Positions 24,951 through 36,990 of a stretch of DNA of 64,000 bases are shown piece after piece (position 1 is the first letter of the stretch; each line of letters opens with the position of its first letter). A program made the position numbers and the translations under genes. The DNA comes from Sipunculus nudus (lineage: Eukaryota > Annelida > Sipuncula > Golfingiida > Sipunculidae). The stretch covers positions 9,672,979-9,736,978 of the forward strand of contig CM049321.1 in the NCBI GenBank assembly GCA_026874595.1. Reading direction: 5' to 3'. The notes under the pieces were generated by a model, which saw nothing but the letters and a program-made list of their open reading frames with translations, made no database searches and had not been told where the DNA came from.

Positions 24951-25560
24951 CACGTTCTCATTTGCTACATGAAGGTGGACTGTTTTGTCCCTCATCAGGA
25001 GCAGATGCCTGCTTGATGTAGGTATTGAATTTTATCTTACACCACTGCATGTATATGCACTTTTCCGATTTGACACAACTGTCACATTTCTTGACACTGT
25101 ATGTTTAAGATCCCTGACTGATGTACACACTTCAGCTCTAAAATACCGGTGTTGAAATACGAGAGGTTACTCCCTGTAACAAGTTTTAATTTCCTATGTA
25201 ACTTATTGATATAACACGTTCCAACTACTCCGGTTAAACGTAATACTGTCTGATACACGCAATTATTTATACAATCATACCCATGCATCATATTGATATA
25301 ATATGGGCTATAAATATTACCTGTACATAGGAACGTATTGCTATATGACAGCAGCATACATCTGTTTAAGCATTTGATATTTCTCTTTTTTTACAACTTT
25401 TACACCAAGGATAAGTCAATTTAATGTATTGCTTTGATACATCACGCTAACAATTTGATGCAATACAAAATATTGAATTCATAATTCTATTTTGTTTATT
25501 CGTTATTTCTTGATTCTAACTTCGGTGCATACAGAAGACACAAAGAAGTATAACGTTCAT
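24951..25560 (-). pseudogene. PAN/C-type lectin gene fragment L1 (exons 1-2 only)
   Basis: Exon 1 (25560-25521) starts MNVILLCVFCMHR, matching the intact gene at 46075-49438, and is followed by GT. Exon 2 (from 25173 after an AG acceptor) gives the PAN-like part with the block ILELKCVHQSGILNIQCQEM. It then loses 2 nt relative to the intact copy, so CQE..CD is frameshifted, although a PAN-like CDSCVKSEKCIYMQW continues in another frame. The exon 2 donor GTAAGT has become GAATGA. Exons 3 and 4 are absent. Dead copy. Confidence 0.75.
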
Positions 25561-25959
25561 CCAAAGAGACCGTTTAAAACTTAAAAGAGGATTGACAACA
25601 ATAAAATACTATGTTATCTCCGCTCTTGCGTCATGGAATCGGCCGTTGACCATGATAGATGCATTTTTACAAATAATTTTTTTTTAGATTTGAAAATATG
25701 TTATCTAAAGATGATTCCATGATTTAAGTCGGTTTCAGAATAAAATAGTAAAAAGTGTATGTGTGATGTGAAAGGAGGAGAATGCATTGAATTATCTGTT
25801 GATAGTTCCGAATGTTTGCCCTGTATGGAATACAACACGTATTTGATTTCACGTTAAATAAGCAGTAGCATGTAACATAATAAGTTGATTTTGTATTAGA
25901 AACGCACGTGTCTACGCTGTATATTCCTAAACACAGCTGCCAGCTGACCAGCACTAAGG

Positions 25960-28690
25960 GTTATAACATCATGCGTATTCTGACAAACCGAGCGAGCCCA
26001 CGTCGGTAACGTGACAGGACAAGGGTTTCCATGTATAAATTACCTCATCGCTGGAGCGATCACAGAATCGTAAGGGTGATCTTGGAAAATCCAAAACACC
26101 GTGGATCCGACTGCAATAAATCCCGTGTTGAAAGTAACCCTAACCTTGTGTAAAAGACTATCATGCCTGGTCAAAACATAAATATGGTCAAAAAATGTAT
26201 ATATTTTATTGCAAGTAACCACAACTTTACATTTAGGCTTACTTGATATTATTCAATTCTTTTATAAGTTAGTCAACCAGCCACCCAAGCTACAGTATTG
26301 AAGTAACAGGGAAATAAAATTAGTACACATATATATGTCACCCAATGTATCGAAATATGTCTTTAGAAAAAAAATGATATATTTGTAAACACTTCATAAT
26401 GTATACAGGCTTTATTGTGTATCAATGTTCTAATTCTGAATGAAACAGTTGGTGTATTAATAGAAAAAATAAGCAAATATTGACCGTATAATTAGTCCGT
26501 GGTGGCCATTGTAAAATTATGTAAATTAGGACAACAGTCCAATTTTCTTAACAAGCCATACTTTTGCAAAAAAATGCGGATAACATGGGCTATGATTAAT
26601 AGCAACATAGATGTCCGTTTGCTCGGATGCCATAATAAGTACGATGATTTAGTTATATGTACGACATAATTTTTCATGAAATACGTCATACCTTGATTAT
26701 GTGATTTCATGCAAGGATTTTGGTGTTATATTTGGATTTGAGGTCACTTTCCCATATGTTGGTAATACCCTTTATAGTGTCTATTATGTACGGTTCATGA
26801 GATGTTCATGCGATATTGATACTGACAGAAGCAAATGGCGGCCATTTTGATTTTATGTTAATAAGGTACTTCCGGTTGTCCGATATTGTTCGAACTCGCC
26901 ATGCACATTCTGAGGAACTCTCTGAATTGGATTCAGTCATAAAATAGACGATTGTTGTTTGTTTCAGGTTTGGCAATTTTGGAGCTATTTCTACTTGAGT
27001 ATTAGGAAAATGTAGGTTTCGAATAAATTATCTCTCATCTTCTCTAACATTCTTACAGCCTCACAAGTTTACGACTCTACTGTTCAAAACATGTTTACTG
27101 GTACTTTATGAAATATCAATGATGTAGGTATTTGAAATAGTAGATAGGATATTTTTTATATAATATTAGAATTGTTTAAATGCAAATTTTATACACATAC
27201 ATGTATCAGTGAAAATGCATTGCTGAAAAAATGTAACACTATCTGTATGTGGAAAGTAAAAAGACGATCCGTATTTGAACTGTGACAAATGTTTAGGTTG
27301 AAGTTTGACGGTTTATCAAGTGGTCCTAGCCATCCAATAATTCCCTAACCAGAGGATTTTAGGTGGACTTACAGTGGCTTTGGTGCAACCCATGGCAGGA
27401 GACACCAGAACGGCTAGAAGAAATATGGAATCCGACCAGACATATATGGTCCTTGTTATACGGCTGCATATTCGATACCTTGAACTTTCACACTTTAAGC
27501 CTTGGATTTATGGAGGCATCATATAAAAGTCGAACACTTAATTAAATAATATTAAAATTAAATAAATTAAATAATAATTATTTTTGTCCGTAGATCTCTA
27601 GTAAAGAAACAATACACTAAAACGTGGACCCATAAATACAGAATCTAGCCAGCGTGTGAATGATGTAGTAATGATGTAGTAATCTGCCACCAAACCTGAA
27701 AATACGGGGAACATTGAAATTATTATTTTGTAAAACGATGAATACCTCTTTTGCAACTTGTAAAGCTAAGATAAATTTACATCAATAATTACTAAATCAC
27801 TGAGAAAAAAGGTGACCTTATTAAATATTTACTGCATAAGTGTTCCTTAGAAAATGCATCTACGAGGGCTTAAAAGGAATGCTGTCTGAGGGGGTCTTTG
27901 ATATAAGGCATAGGGACGGCAGTAAAAATGTGGACTGTGTTCAAGAGACAAAGAGGCAACCGAAATAAGACATACAACCTGGGCAATTGAACTTCTGTCC
28001 AGGTTATAGCTATATAGGTTATAGTGTTTAGTAATTATAGCATTAATTAAGGGCAATTACTGTCCGCACACTCATTTAACAGGAAGGAAACGCATTATTG
28101 CATAATATCGTTAGGTATATACAGAAAAACCCTATGGGAACAGCTTTGGGTACCTGATTAAGGCTGGGCTCTCATTAGGAGATCGATACCAACTCCTCTA
28201 CAAAATCCAAACGTGCGTCTTTGCTACCATATCGAACTTCTTTCTACATTGAAAGAGCTTATAAATCGGGAAGAAAGCAAAAGATATGGTCATGTATTTG
28301 TCAATTTAATTTAATTTTACTAGTGCATCTGATGGCCCTATAAAGGCTTTCCATTTCTTTAAAATGGTAAGTCATATAGGTTGGGGCCTTTTACGATATT
28401 CGACGTCAATAAACTAAATATAAACTTGAACATTATATAAAACAGAAAAGAATACACAAGCTTTTCGATTTGTTCATATCGATATGTTTGTAATCCGCCA
28501 AACTTGCCAAATAAACCAAACACAAAGAACAAGGACACGTGGTGCCAAGTCAGACGACGTAAGGTTTTATATACAGTACTTAGCAAATACTTACTTTTAG
28601 TTCCTAAAAAATCTGCAATACACCACATTCAGAAAATGTATATTTTTGTTTGTCAATATGCTATTATATGCCATTTTTACTACCAGTAGG
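25960..28690. other. No gene seen
   Basis: AT-rich. The plus frame 27363-27545 and others show no domain. 27536-27582 is low-complexity AT. A short palindrome at 26833-26847 is listed separately. Confidence 0.45.
26833..26847. other. Palindrome AAATGGC-G-GCCATTT
   Basis: Perfect 7-bp inverted repeat around one G. It contains ATGGCGGC, the YY1-type core. Similar 'aaatggcggccatttt' blocks are often seen within invertebrate and vertebrate repeats, so a regulatory role is not implied. Confidence 0.35.
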
Positions 28691-28990
28691 TTGTAAATAA
28701 ATGTCAAATATCCGTCACGAAGGCGTTATATGAGCCTATCTTTGCAGGAGTTACCTACATTTCACTTATATGCATGGAGACTAAGCCACAAATTATATAT
28801 CCTACGGATAGTGCAGGTGAATATATTTCTTAAAATTAATAACTTTAAAAGTTAAAATCTCATATGGAGGCCGATATGCTTGTAATACAATGTACATCCA
28901 GTATAGGCTCCTGTGAAATTAAATAAAATGTCCCTCTCCATCTTTGATACAAAAACAAGAACCTGATCACCTTTCCTGACCAGTAATTAG
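28690..28990. repeat. Fragment D of the long repeat seen at 40-3870
   Basis: Matches about 240-510: 'acaaattatatatcctacgg' with 'ggaattacatatactaccga', 'gccgatatgcttgtaatac' with 'gccgctatgcttgtaatat', and 'agtataggctcctgtgaaat' with 'agtataggtccccttgaaat'. Shows the family is dispersed and not only a local duplication. Confidence 0.55.
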
Positions 28991-28999
28991 CCTATAGAG

Positions 29000-29265
29000 T
29001 TCCACACTGAAAGTAAATTTGATAGAAAACTGACACATCTCATTAAAACAATAGGCCTAAATACATCAGATTACTCAGGACACAGTTTTAGGAGGGGTTG
29101 GGCCTCCTGAGGACTCCAGTGTGACCTGTCTTCAGATGTTATACGTATCATGGGTGATTGGAAAAGCAATGCCTACAGTGCTTACCTACATATCCCTCTC
29201 TCATCCCATCAACAGTATGCTTTTATGATGGGATCTTCTATACCTCTCTCTTAAGTTTGGGTAAT
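29000..29265 (+). pseudogene. Tyrosine recombinase C-terminus of a DIRS/Ngaro-type retrotransposon (relic)
   Basis: The plus frame reads FHTESKFDRKLTHLIKTIGL, then NTSDYSGHSFRRG with the catalytic H-x-x-R motif. After one in-frame stop it continues SSDVIRIMGDWKSNAYSAYL and HIPLSS, which hold the W box and catalytic Tyr region. This layout is typical of recombinases of DIRS-like elements. The N-terminal half is gone, so it is a truncated relic. It differs from the recombinase at 61198-62235, which has KSFRPSG, so it comes from another family. Confidence 0.75.
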
Positions 29266-29344
29266 TTGGGGGTTAAAGTGAGATGGCAGTGATTGGTATT
29301 TTAAGGAAGAGATATCAGGGTCTTCACCCCTGACAGTGTGTTTT

Positions 29345-29373
29345 TGCTGTGGCCACATTTTGTTGCCACAGCA
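29345..29373 (+). repeat. Perfect 9-bp inverted repeat near recombinase relic
   Basis: TGCTGTGGC and GCCACAGCA are separated by 11 nt, about 80 bp 3' of the recombinase relic. It could be part of the element's 3' terminal repeat region. Confidence 0.5.
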
Positions 29374-30069
29374 GACCACAAATAAATTTCCCCCATTTAC
29401 CAAGTACTATATGGTTGTCACTTGTTCTTTGTTTCCCTTGCATGAGTCGATGGATGGGGCTGAGACAGTTGGGTGACACTAAAAAGAAAAGATTAACATT
29501 CTATTTAAAGCCATTAGAAATATCCCGCGGATTCACAAGGAAACAGCCTGTGCCTTGTTGAAAGGTATACCTATAATGCTGCTTGCCTAACCAAGTGTGT
29601 CTTTCATTTTTTTTAGTGTTCTGAATTCAGATATTGTTAGTTCCTTGTTATAGCAATATAATCAAATCAAAGCGAGGTTGCCATACACCCAGAGTATATA
29701 TTAGTGGAATATGTTCTTGATTCTGATTTTCATTGGTGACAGTTTATACTGTGAAAACAATGTGACACTTTTTTAACTATTCCCAAATAATGTTTAATGT
29801 GTGGTGAAATGCTGGTGAATAGATGAATGCGAATACTATTCCGTTTAACCAATTTAACGAGAAACAATTCTTTATTAACATTGTCCCATTTATCATAACT
29901 TTTTTTTACACATTTAACCAGATGAATATTTTTACACAAATTAAAATACTATTTTAACACTTATGTTATCTATATTTCTTTAAAGCAGAATGTAGAATAT
30001 GATAGGGCTGTGTTTCGGTAATGTTGTTACATTATATCGTCCTTAGAGTTTAATAACCGATATGTTATT

Positions 30070-31690
30070 TTAATGAAGTTTTAAGTATAAATTTATTTTC
30101 CTAGTCTATGGTCGTCTTGACTGGTCAGGAAGGGCAGATCATCTATTATTTCTCACGTATATAGGCACGTACCAATGGGTTTATATTTAGGCAGGTCACA
30201 ACCAACGATACGTGCAAAAATGGTATTTATTAAAGAGGCACACACCGCTTAGAAATAACTGCTATCGGTTTTCCAAAGAGAAATTTTAATTTAGAATGGA
30301 ATTGTATGGTTTATTGTTTAGATTAACCAGATAATAACTTAAAGTGAAATGTAATAGATACGCCTTTAACTACACTTTAAAGACAAATATTGAATTTAAT
30401 TCCAATTGGTATGACTTTTTTGCTTTAAAAAAAATCTCACATCTGAGTTCAGTTAGTAAAAGTTTATAAGATCAAAATATAGCTTCTAATATATGTAGTC
30501 TTTTGCAATGTCCAAATGAGTAAGCTTTAATACAATTACGTGTATTTGAATTCTATTTGTCTCACCAGGATTGGCTAGCAGTTTAGAGCTCTAAGATTAA
30601 TAGGTAAAAAAAAACACCTAGGCATGGATCAACATGTACAACAGGTTACAGGTAAGGGTCAATGCTTATATATAACCTTTTTGGAAGTATTTCGTATTAC
30701 CATTATTTTAATGCAAAAGATTATTTGACATTGTGACACGGGGTAATTAGTTTGCACATAGGATGATTTTTCGTACGACAAGCCTTTGTTTATAATGTAA
30801 CAGGTTGATCCCTGTTACTGAATGTTAACATTGGGTTCAGCACGATAAAGCTAAGCTAGAAGCGTTCTGGATTATCAGATGGTCGCCCAATAATCACACA
30901 TCACGTGTTTTGCATTATGTTCCTTTACACTCTATTTTGCATGATTGTATTCATTTTATTCCACAGCCTTCATACGTTCCAGAGAAATTGTAGGTGGCAG
31001 TGACTACAAGGTTACGCCTTGATTTAGGGCACTGTCGTTTAAGCTAAGAAAATCACAAAATATCGTAATTGTTCTCTTTAGTATGATATATTTGAAATAT
31101 GATTAAAATAAAATGTCCTCTTACGTTTGTGTATCAACTAACTATCCCTGAAACAAATCATCCAGCATAGACCTCCTTTGGCTGAGTGAAAATTCATGCA
31201 AAATTTTTATTCTGGTTTTGGTAAATCAAGAAAGTATTTTTTATTTACTTCCGTCATTGGTTTAAAAAAAAATGTTTTTTTTCATCCTTTCAGGATACAC
31301 TTTGCAAAAAGTCTTTCCCTTTTAACTTCTGTAACCAGCCACCATTCAACAAAGGCTGAGTATACTCAATCCTCATATTTGAGGATATTCTGTTTGCCGA
31401 CTTTAGGAACACCCTTCATGAAAGTTGTATAAAAAGACCATACATCTATTAAACTTAAATAGGGAATATATAGACTTAAATTAGCCATGTCTTGTTTCAT
31501 CATGGTTTATAATATTAACAGTGCTTGTTATAAAGTGATGATGTAATAAATAAACCTAGCCCCACAGTACCATTCCTTTTTTATTGACAAAAATGTGGCA
31601 AATAATTATTTTCTGAGACAAAGAAGCAAATTACAAAGTGTTTTAAATATTTATCCTTTTGGTTCATAACTAAGGCCTGTTCCAGAATTT
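30070..31690. other. No gene seen
   Basis: AT-rich DNA. 30090-30190 resembles 55300-55400 ('gtctatgg.cgtcttgact', then 'ggcacgt'), another trace of the segmental duplications. A plus frame at 31196-31432 is not recognised. Confidence 0.45.
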
Positions 31691-31709
31691 TACAGTCCCA
31701 TTCCGTAAA

Positions 31710-33421
31710 TTATTCGAATGTGCTAAGCTTTTCACAGACGGTTCCATCCAAGGGAATCTCGCAAAAAAAATCATTCCAACACCATTTGAAATCTCCCCAC
31801 ATAGCGGCACAGTCCTCCTTCCGGCCTCCAGGATAAGCGTTGTTTGGTTCCCCAGGAAACCAGTCATTGTAACTGATTTCTTCACCAGATGCTACCCATA
31901 TCCAATCTCCTTCCCCTTTTCTGTCATTTCCACCAATCCACAGTCTCACAGATAATAAGATTTCTGAGGAGAAACGTATCGGAACATATCTTATTCAGGT
32001 CGCTAGAGTCTTAAAATATCTACTACGGTACCATCGGGGAAACTTCTCTATGCTGTTAATGTTTATTGCCTGCTTACATTTTCCTTCCTGTTGCATGATC
32101 GGATACAATATGAACATGTCAATTTCCTACAAAGCTACTTTTAAACACATTGATATGAAAATCTATTATTTCTCTAATTGCTCTACTAAGTATGTTTGTC
32201 TGAAGAACGGTAGAAAAGAGTATATGGTTCTTTTTACATTCGATAACTTATTACGTTCATATACCTGGCCATTGCTTAAGGATTTCCTTCAGATAATTAT
32301 TTTCCGCCTCATTTTCGATGGTGACAATATCACCATTGAAGCGTTGACAGTTTTTTCTTGGATCAATCCACTTCTTTTTTTCCTGTCAGAATACTGTAGC
32401 AAGACACAGGGACAGAGGGCGGGCTTGGGTCAATAAATTGACTGTCGAATCCCTTAGGACAAACACCTACAGAAAATGCAAGAATTACTAAGAGTTCTGC
32501 CTTAATATTCTCGAATTAATTCACGGTATTGTTTGAAGAGATTAAAAGGAAACAGGAAATCAGACTAAGATAGCAGCTTTATAGATATTGTTTTCCTCAA
32601 ACGGAAACTATCACGGTGACTTAAATGGATTATTTTGTTTAAGACTTCCAGTAATCGGGCCACATTAGAGTGCATTTGATAAACCTGACAAATTTCTCAT
32701 TACATAAAATGAAAACATAAACTGATGAGTTAAATTTCAATTACATCTCTAGGCTTTTTCTAGCCTTGAGGTTATTAAGGGTTTTCCCGTTTAGATCTAA
32801 TTAAGCAGCTGACCTAAAATATTTAATTCATGATCTGATTATTTAAGTTTACAACATTGCATTATCCTTAGCCAAAGTTTAATTACCACGTCATGGTGTG
32901 CTATATGCAGGCGCAACTGTCAATGCTACATTGTGCGCAGATGTATGCAGGTTGCATTTATTGGCTTCTTTTTCAAAAGCAACACATTGTGGGTTATTTG
33001 ACCTGGCACATTTATCTAGACACTTCTTGCGTGAGATTCAAGACCCGTTTACACGCTTCATTTCAACATCGTTGGTGTTGGAAAGCAAAGCATTGCACTC
33101 TGTTAAACAGATTTACACTCGAAGCATCATATTAAAATATCTGATCACTTGTTAATGGCGCATGTTCCAATAGTTCGAATAATTGTATTTCTGTCTGACG
33201 TGTATACATGTTTGTTTCATATTGGGTATTTCTCATATAAAGCAATTGCCAACGTGAGGCCGGGGACACTTCACTTTACAATGTCACTTAACTTCGAAAT
33301 GATATTTCTGCTCAGCCAAATGAAAAGGGCCTAATTGATTAATGAATACCTTGTGATTATTATACAATTCTTGGCATATACCTTGGTATAGATAGAACGC
33401 ACAAAGAACTATAAAATTCCT
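31710..33421 (-). pseudogene. PAN/C-type lectin gene L0, full exon set but inactivated
   Basis: All four exons align with the intact gene at 46075-49438. Exon 1 is 33421-33382 (40 nt); the start codon ATG has become AGG. Exon 2 is 33099-32887 (213 nt, same length); the PAN block CLDKCARSNNPQCVAFEKEA is present but two in-frame TGA stops occur. Exon 3 is 32466-32265 (202 against 210 nt); one extra base near an A run breaks the frame before KKWIDPRKNCQRFNGDIVTI. Exon 4 is 31963-31710 (254 nt, same length) and fully open: LWIGGND, a GEPNNA sugar motif (EPN), CWNDFFC (WND) and a TAA stop. Splice sites look usable. The open last exon suggests recent death, or use of that exon by another transcript. 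It is more diverged than the other copies. Confidence 0.85.
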
Positions 33422-33429
33422 TTTAACCA

Positions 33430-34300
33430 ATGGATCATCCTGAAAAGAGACAAAAAAAATACATGATACTTTTTTTTCATAATCGCCCCTTCACCCCGAT
33501 CGGAGTTTCCCGCCTATTTTTTTTCCAAACTTGATTATTACACTACTTTCTTTAAATCAGATAAGATAAAAAATAATCGAAGTATGATATCTTATTTCAA
33601 CCATATATAACACTCAGAATAATAGACCTCTTTAAAAGATTTTAAATTTGTATTATTTTTAATTTTGCGCCATTTAAACGTTTGGGCAATATTTCACATT
33701 GACGGTTCTCGATGTGGATCAGATATTTATTAATGACTTGAACAGATCCAATTTCAGGAAGATGTTTGGAATATGCAATCCCCGGCCAAGTAGAATGTTA
33801 ACCGGACACTTGAACACATTATGTAAACCAGATTTGTTGCATAAAGTTCCCCTAGAACCTGTCCTGTTGTCCTGGGAAGGACGATCCCATTGAATACAAC
33901 ATTATTCCCAGATGATATGGCGAAATTTGAAAAGAAAGTTTAGACGCTTTAATTCAAAACACGATTGTCACCAAGATTTTAATATCTTCCCCCGTTCAAT
34001 TTCTATTAATATAATACAATCATGCATTGCATACGAATCTGCGTATGAATAACCGAAAAATGTTGGTTTATGGTTCAGATTTTTCCATCAAGCTCAGCCT
34101 TTGTTTGTTGAAAGGACGATGGCAGGTAGCAAGCTGTAATGTATTGCTTTTGAATGCTTTGAACATTAGCTATTATAATCCATGTTTAGTGTTAGAGTGG
34201 ACTGTTTCATTTTGAAATGTGCATTTTCTATCTCAGCAATATGCGTTTAACAGGAAACAAAATGTTTAGTCGAAAGAAACCTATTTTACTGAATATTTGT
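33430..34300. other. No gene seen
   Basis: AT-rich DNA 5' of the L0 pseudogene. Short frames (33699-33893, 34027-34215) are unrecognised. Confidence 0.45.
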
Positions 34301-34429
34301 TTATTTTTCCTAGAAAAAAATCGACCTTGGAATGTCATATGTTTTCTCTGATGTTACTTCTAGTTTGTCTATTAGGACAAGGTTACAACAAAACAATAAC
34401 CAAAAAACGTTTTCATACCGTACTAAGAT

Positions 34430-35170
34430 TTTAATACGGAGTTTGACATAGCCTTGTGATACTAGACGATATTTTTTTGCTCTGGATACCACCCTATATT
34501 TGACTATAATGCCCAGTCTTTCTCAACAACGGTGCAGTACATATCATGGGTCATTATGATACTTAAGCTTGACACTGGACATAGAATGGGAAAGCTTGAT
34601 TAGGATTGGTCCTGCCGAGGAGAGTCCCACATGTAAACACATACGACGTGTTTAAAATAGTTTAATTTTAATTTAATTGTGAATTTTTAACTCATGTTTT
34701 ATTATTGGTTTCCACAGAAAAAAATAGGATTGATTGAGAGAAGGCTATACTGTATGTCATCTTTAAAAAAGGTGATACTGACTTAAGATAACATTATGTT
34801 TTCCCTTAAATTTGCTAGTTGATTTGTTTGTTAGCATTTTATACAAATCCTTATGGACTGATAGAGAAACAACCGAGGAACACTACAATTTTGAAAGCAA
34901 CCCTGATTATCGTAATGTTATTTTAATTCCAAGAATAATATAGCCTTTTGATAATAGACGATTTTTTTTCTCACGGGGAGAGCGCCCTATTCATAGCTGT
35001 TAGGGCCAGCCTTTGTGAACAACTGACTCTAATAATAATACTTGAACTTGACATTGAACACAACGTGGGAATCCTGGCGGGATGAGTCTCACGACTACGC
35101 ACACATCACGTATTTTAAATCAATTTAATTGACAATTTATTTTTAATGATTTTATTTTTTCATTTATCAC
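34430..35170. repeat. Local tandem duplication (about 490-bp period)
   Basis: 34430-34700 and 34915-35165 share 'catagccttgtgatactaga' with 'tatagccttttgataataga', 'cgatattttttt', 'gcccagtctt' with 'gccagccttt', 'atacttaagcttgacactgg' with 'atacttgaacttgacattga', and 'acgtgtttaaaatag' with 'acgtattttaaatca'. No coding frame. Confidence 0.6.
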
Positions 35171-36291
35171 CCCACTGGAAACGAAACACCTGATGTTTAA
35201 AAGCATTTGGTGGTGGAAGTGACTACCCGATGACGCAGTTTGTTGTAATTGCAAAATCGTTTTATATAAACAACAATCGTTAGCTACAAAATCTTAAAAT
35301 GCCTCCACTGCTTGCTTTTGTGTGTATTTGTCAAGGCAGCTGTATCTCGAACACACTGTTGTGTCTAAGTGAGAAATAAGGATGCCCCAGAAAACACGCC
35401 CATAACGATATAAGAGATCAACTCTGCGTGCCCAGAGACTCTAAAGAGACAAATTAAGTTCTATCTGCGTCATCAGGATAAACCAGAAGTCATGCGCTCT
35501 TTGCCAATAGGGAAAACACACCATTGCAAGTATCAAAATAAATTGCATAGTTGTTCCACGATTTGCTCAGACACTTCATTAACCTTACCTCATTTTAATA
35601 TTAAAAAGACACTACGATGACTCCATTAAAATACCACTCTATATCAGAATCGACGTGAATAATCTGATCTCCTGAAGCTTGGACGGCTTCAAGTACAGTA
35701 CAATTGACTGGAGTGCAGGGACCGTTCAGGAACTAATAAGGATTGTGTTTGATGTTATTATAGCTGCGGAATGTTTTTTTTATTTCTACCCCTCAACCTC
35801 GCTTCACCAGAGCAAGCGTCCTCAACTGAAGGTCTATAAATCATGGGTTCACAGCCTCCGCGCAAGAAACCTTTCCCCGGGAAAATTAGGTTTAGATCAA
35901 ACATTTATTCAGATATAACCTGTCACATATGACTTTAGCGAATTGTGATATTCACTATACGTCGATAGTTTAGCGCACTGGAAGACCCAATAAATCCCGT
36001 ATATAGCATTAAATTAGCAAAAAAAAGATAGGAAAAATAAAAAAATAAACCTTCGCTTGCCTACTGTGTATATGTATATATGTGTACGAGTGGGGCGGGG
36101 GTATGAGTGAAGTTACTGTTTCAATGAGTGAATGAACTACCCATTGCTAAGTGCGCGTCAGTGGCCAACGTATAAATCGCGGCACACGTGGATACAATTG
36201 TTTATGTTAAAAATTGGATCCACCTTGAAATGGATATTTTTTGATCATGTAAATCATCTCAAATATTAACATTTCGCATAATCGGCCTTAC

Positions 36292-36400
36292 CGCGGTGTC
36301 GTCCGTGGCTTTGGTCTTCTGAACAGGATCATGATTCTCCGTCGTCGGCGTTTCCGGAAGAACCCACGTGGACAGCGGGACACCTCCGAGCCAGCCGAAC
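36292..36400 (-). pseudogene. SLC22-like MFS transporter, C-terminal exon fragment (copy 2)
   Basis: The minus strand reads FGWLGGVPLSTWVLPETPTT, then ENHDPVQKTKATDDTA, ending at donor GCG|GTAAGG. It pairs with 12068-12200; substitutions between the two keep the LPETPTT core and the spacing, which suggests past coding constraint. The open frame continues further 5' into hydrophobic sequence. No full gene is present, so it is either a relic or an exon of a gene I cannot assemble. Confidence 0.4.
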
Positions 36401-36869
36401 GAGAATGAAGTACATTGGTACAACATAAGAGGAGAATACAGACCTAACAGACTGTAAAAATAAATGACCAAACATGCTAAAACACACGCCCTGAAGGCGT
36501 TCGGTGGAATCCAATGGGTTATAATTAGATCTGATAACTCTAAATATTCAGAAGATGATCACGGGCAGACCAGACATAGGACTTTTTAGGCAGTAACTAA
36601 ACGTGTAGCCTGGTATGCCCCTATATAAAGTCGGTGTGCAAATGTCTGAAATCTCAGTAACTCTGCCAAACTATTGGAAAATTATTGTCATTAAACAAAT
36701 AAACGTTTGCGTGAAAGAAGTTAAATCAAACTTGTGCGTTGTTGTCAGTAAATTACATATTGTTAATGACCATCAAGTTCACACACATTACATCATCAAA
36801 TTATCTTGGCGACAATGCCTTCCCTCCCCGCCCATGGTGTATCAACATGATACGTTCAATTTAAAATCG

Positions 36870-36990
36870 GTATCATTGTCAGCTCACTGGAATATGTACT
36901 TTGGTCCCGTGAATTGATGTCTTGACCTGCAACTTTACCATATACCGGTCATTGCCAAGGTCACTTTTACACCCGCTTGATTAAGGCCGA
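36870..36990 (-). pseudogene. SLC22-like MFS transporter fragment (TM10 region), copy 2
   Basis: The minus strand holds VTLAMTG and, in a shifted frame, GKVAGQD..STYSSELTMIPI. It matches 13060-13240 and lies 5' of the LPET fragment on the same strand, as expected for one gene. The frameshift and short length make it a decayed fragment. Confidence 0.3.

Larger units (their letters stand above)
24470..30060. repeat. Lectin segmental duplication, unit U1
   Basis: 24500-24950 matches 37620-37930 and 45180-45690 (3' flank). 24951-25560 carries decayed lectin exons. 25780-25940 matches the 5' flank at 49600-49800. 29500-30030 matches 43350-43680 and 51900-52560. The lectin-domain exons are missing and the middle (26-29 kb) is largely unrelated to the other units. 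Confidence 0.7.

Noticed and set aside
32050-32436. 128-codon plus-strand frame
   Set aside because: It is antisense to lectin exon 3 of L0, and the minus-strand reading has the recognisable domain.
32887-33099. TGA codons in L0 exon 2 as selenocysteine
   Set aside because: The intact sister has Gly and Arg at these positions and no SECIS-like element was seen; ordinary stop mutations in a pseudogene explain them.
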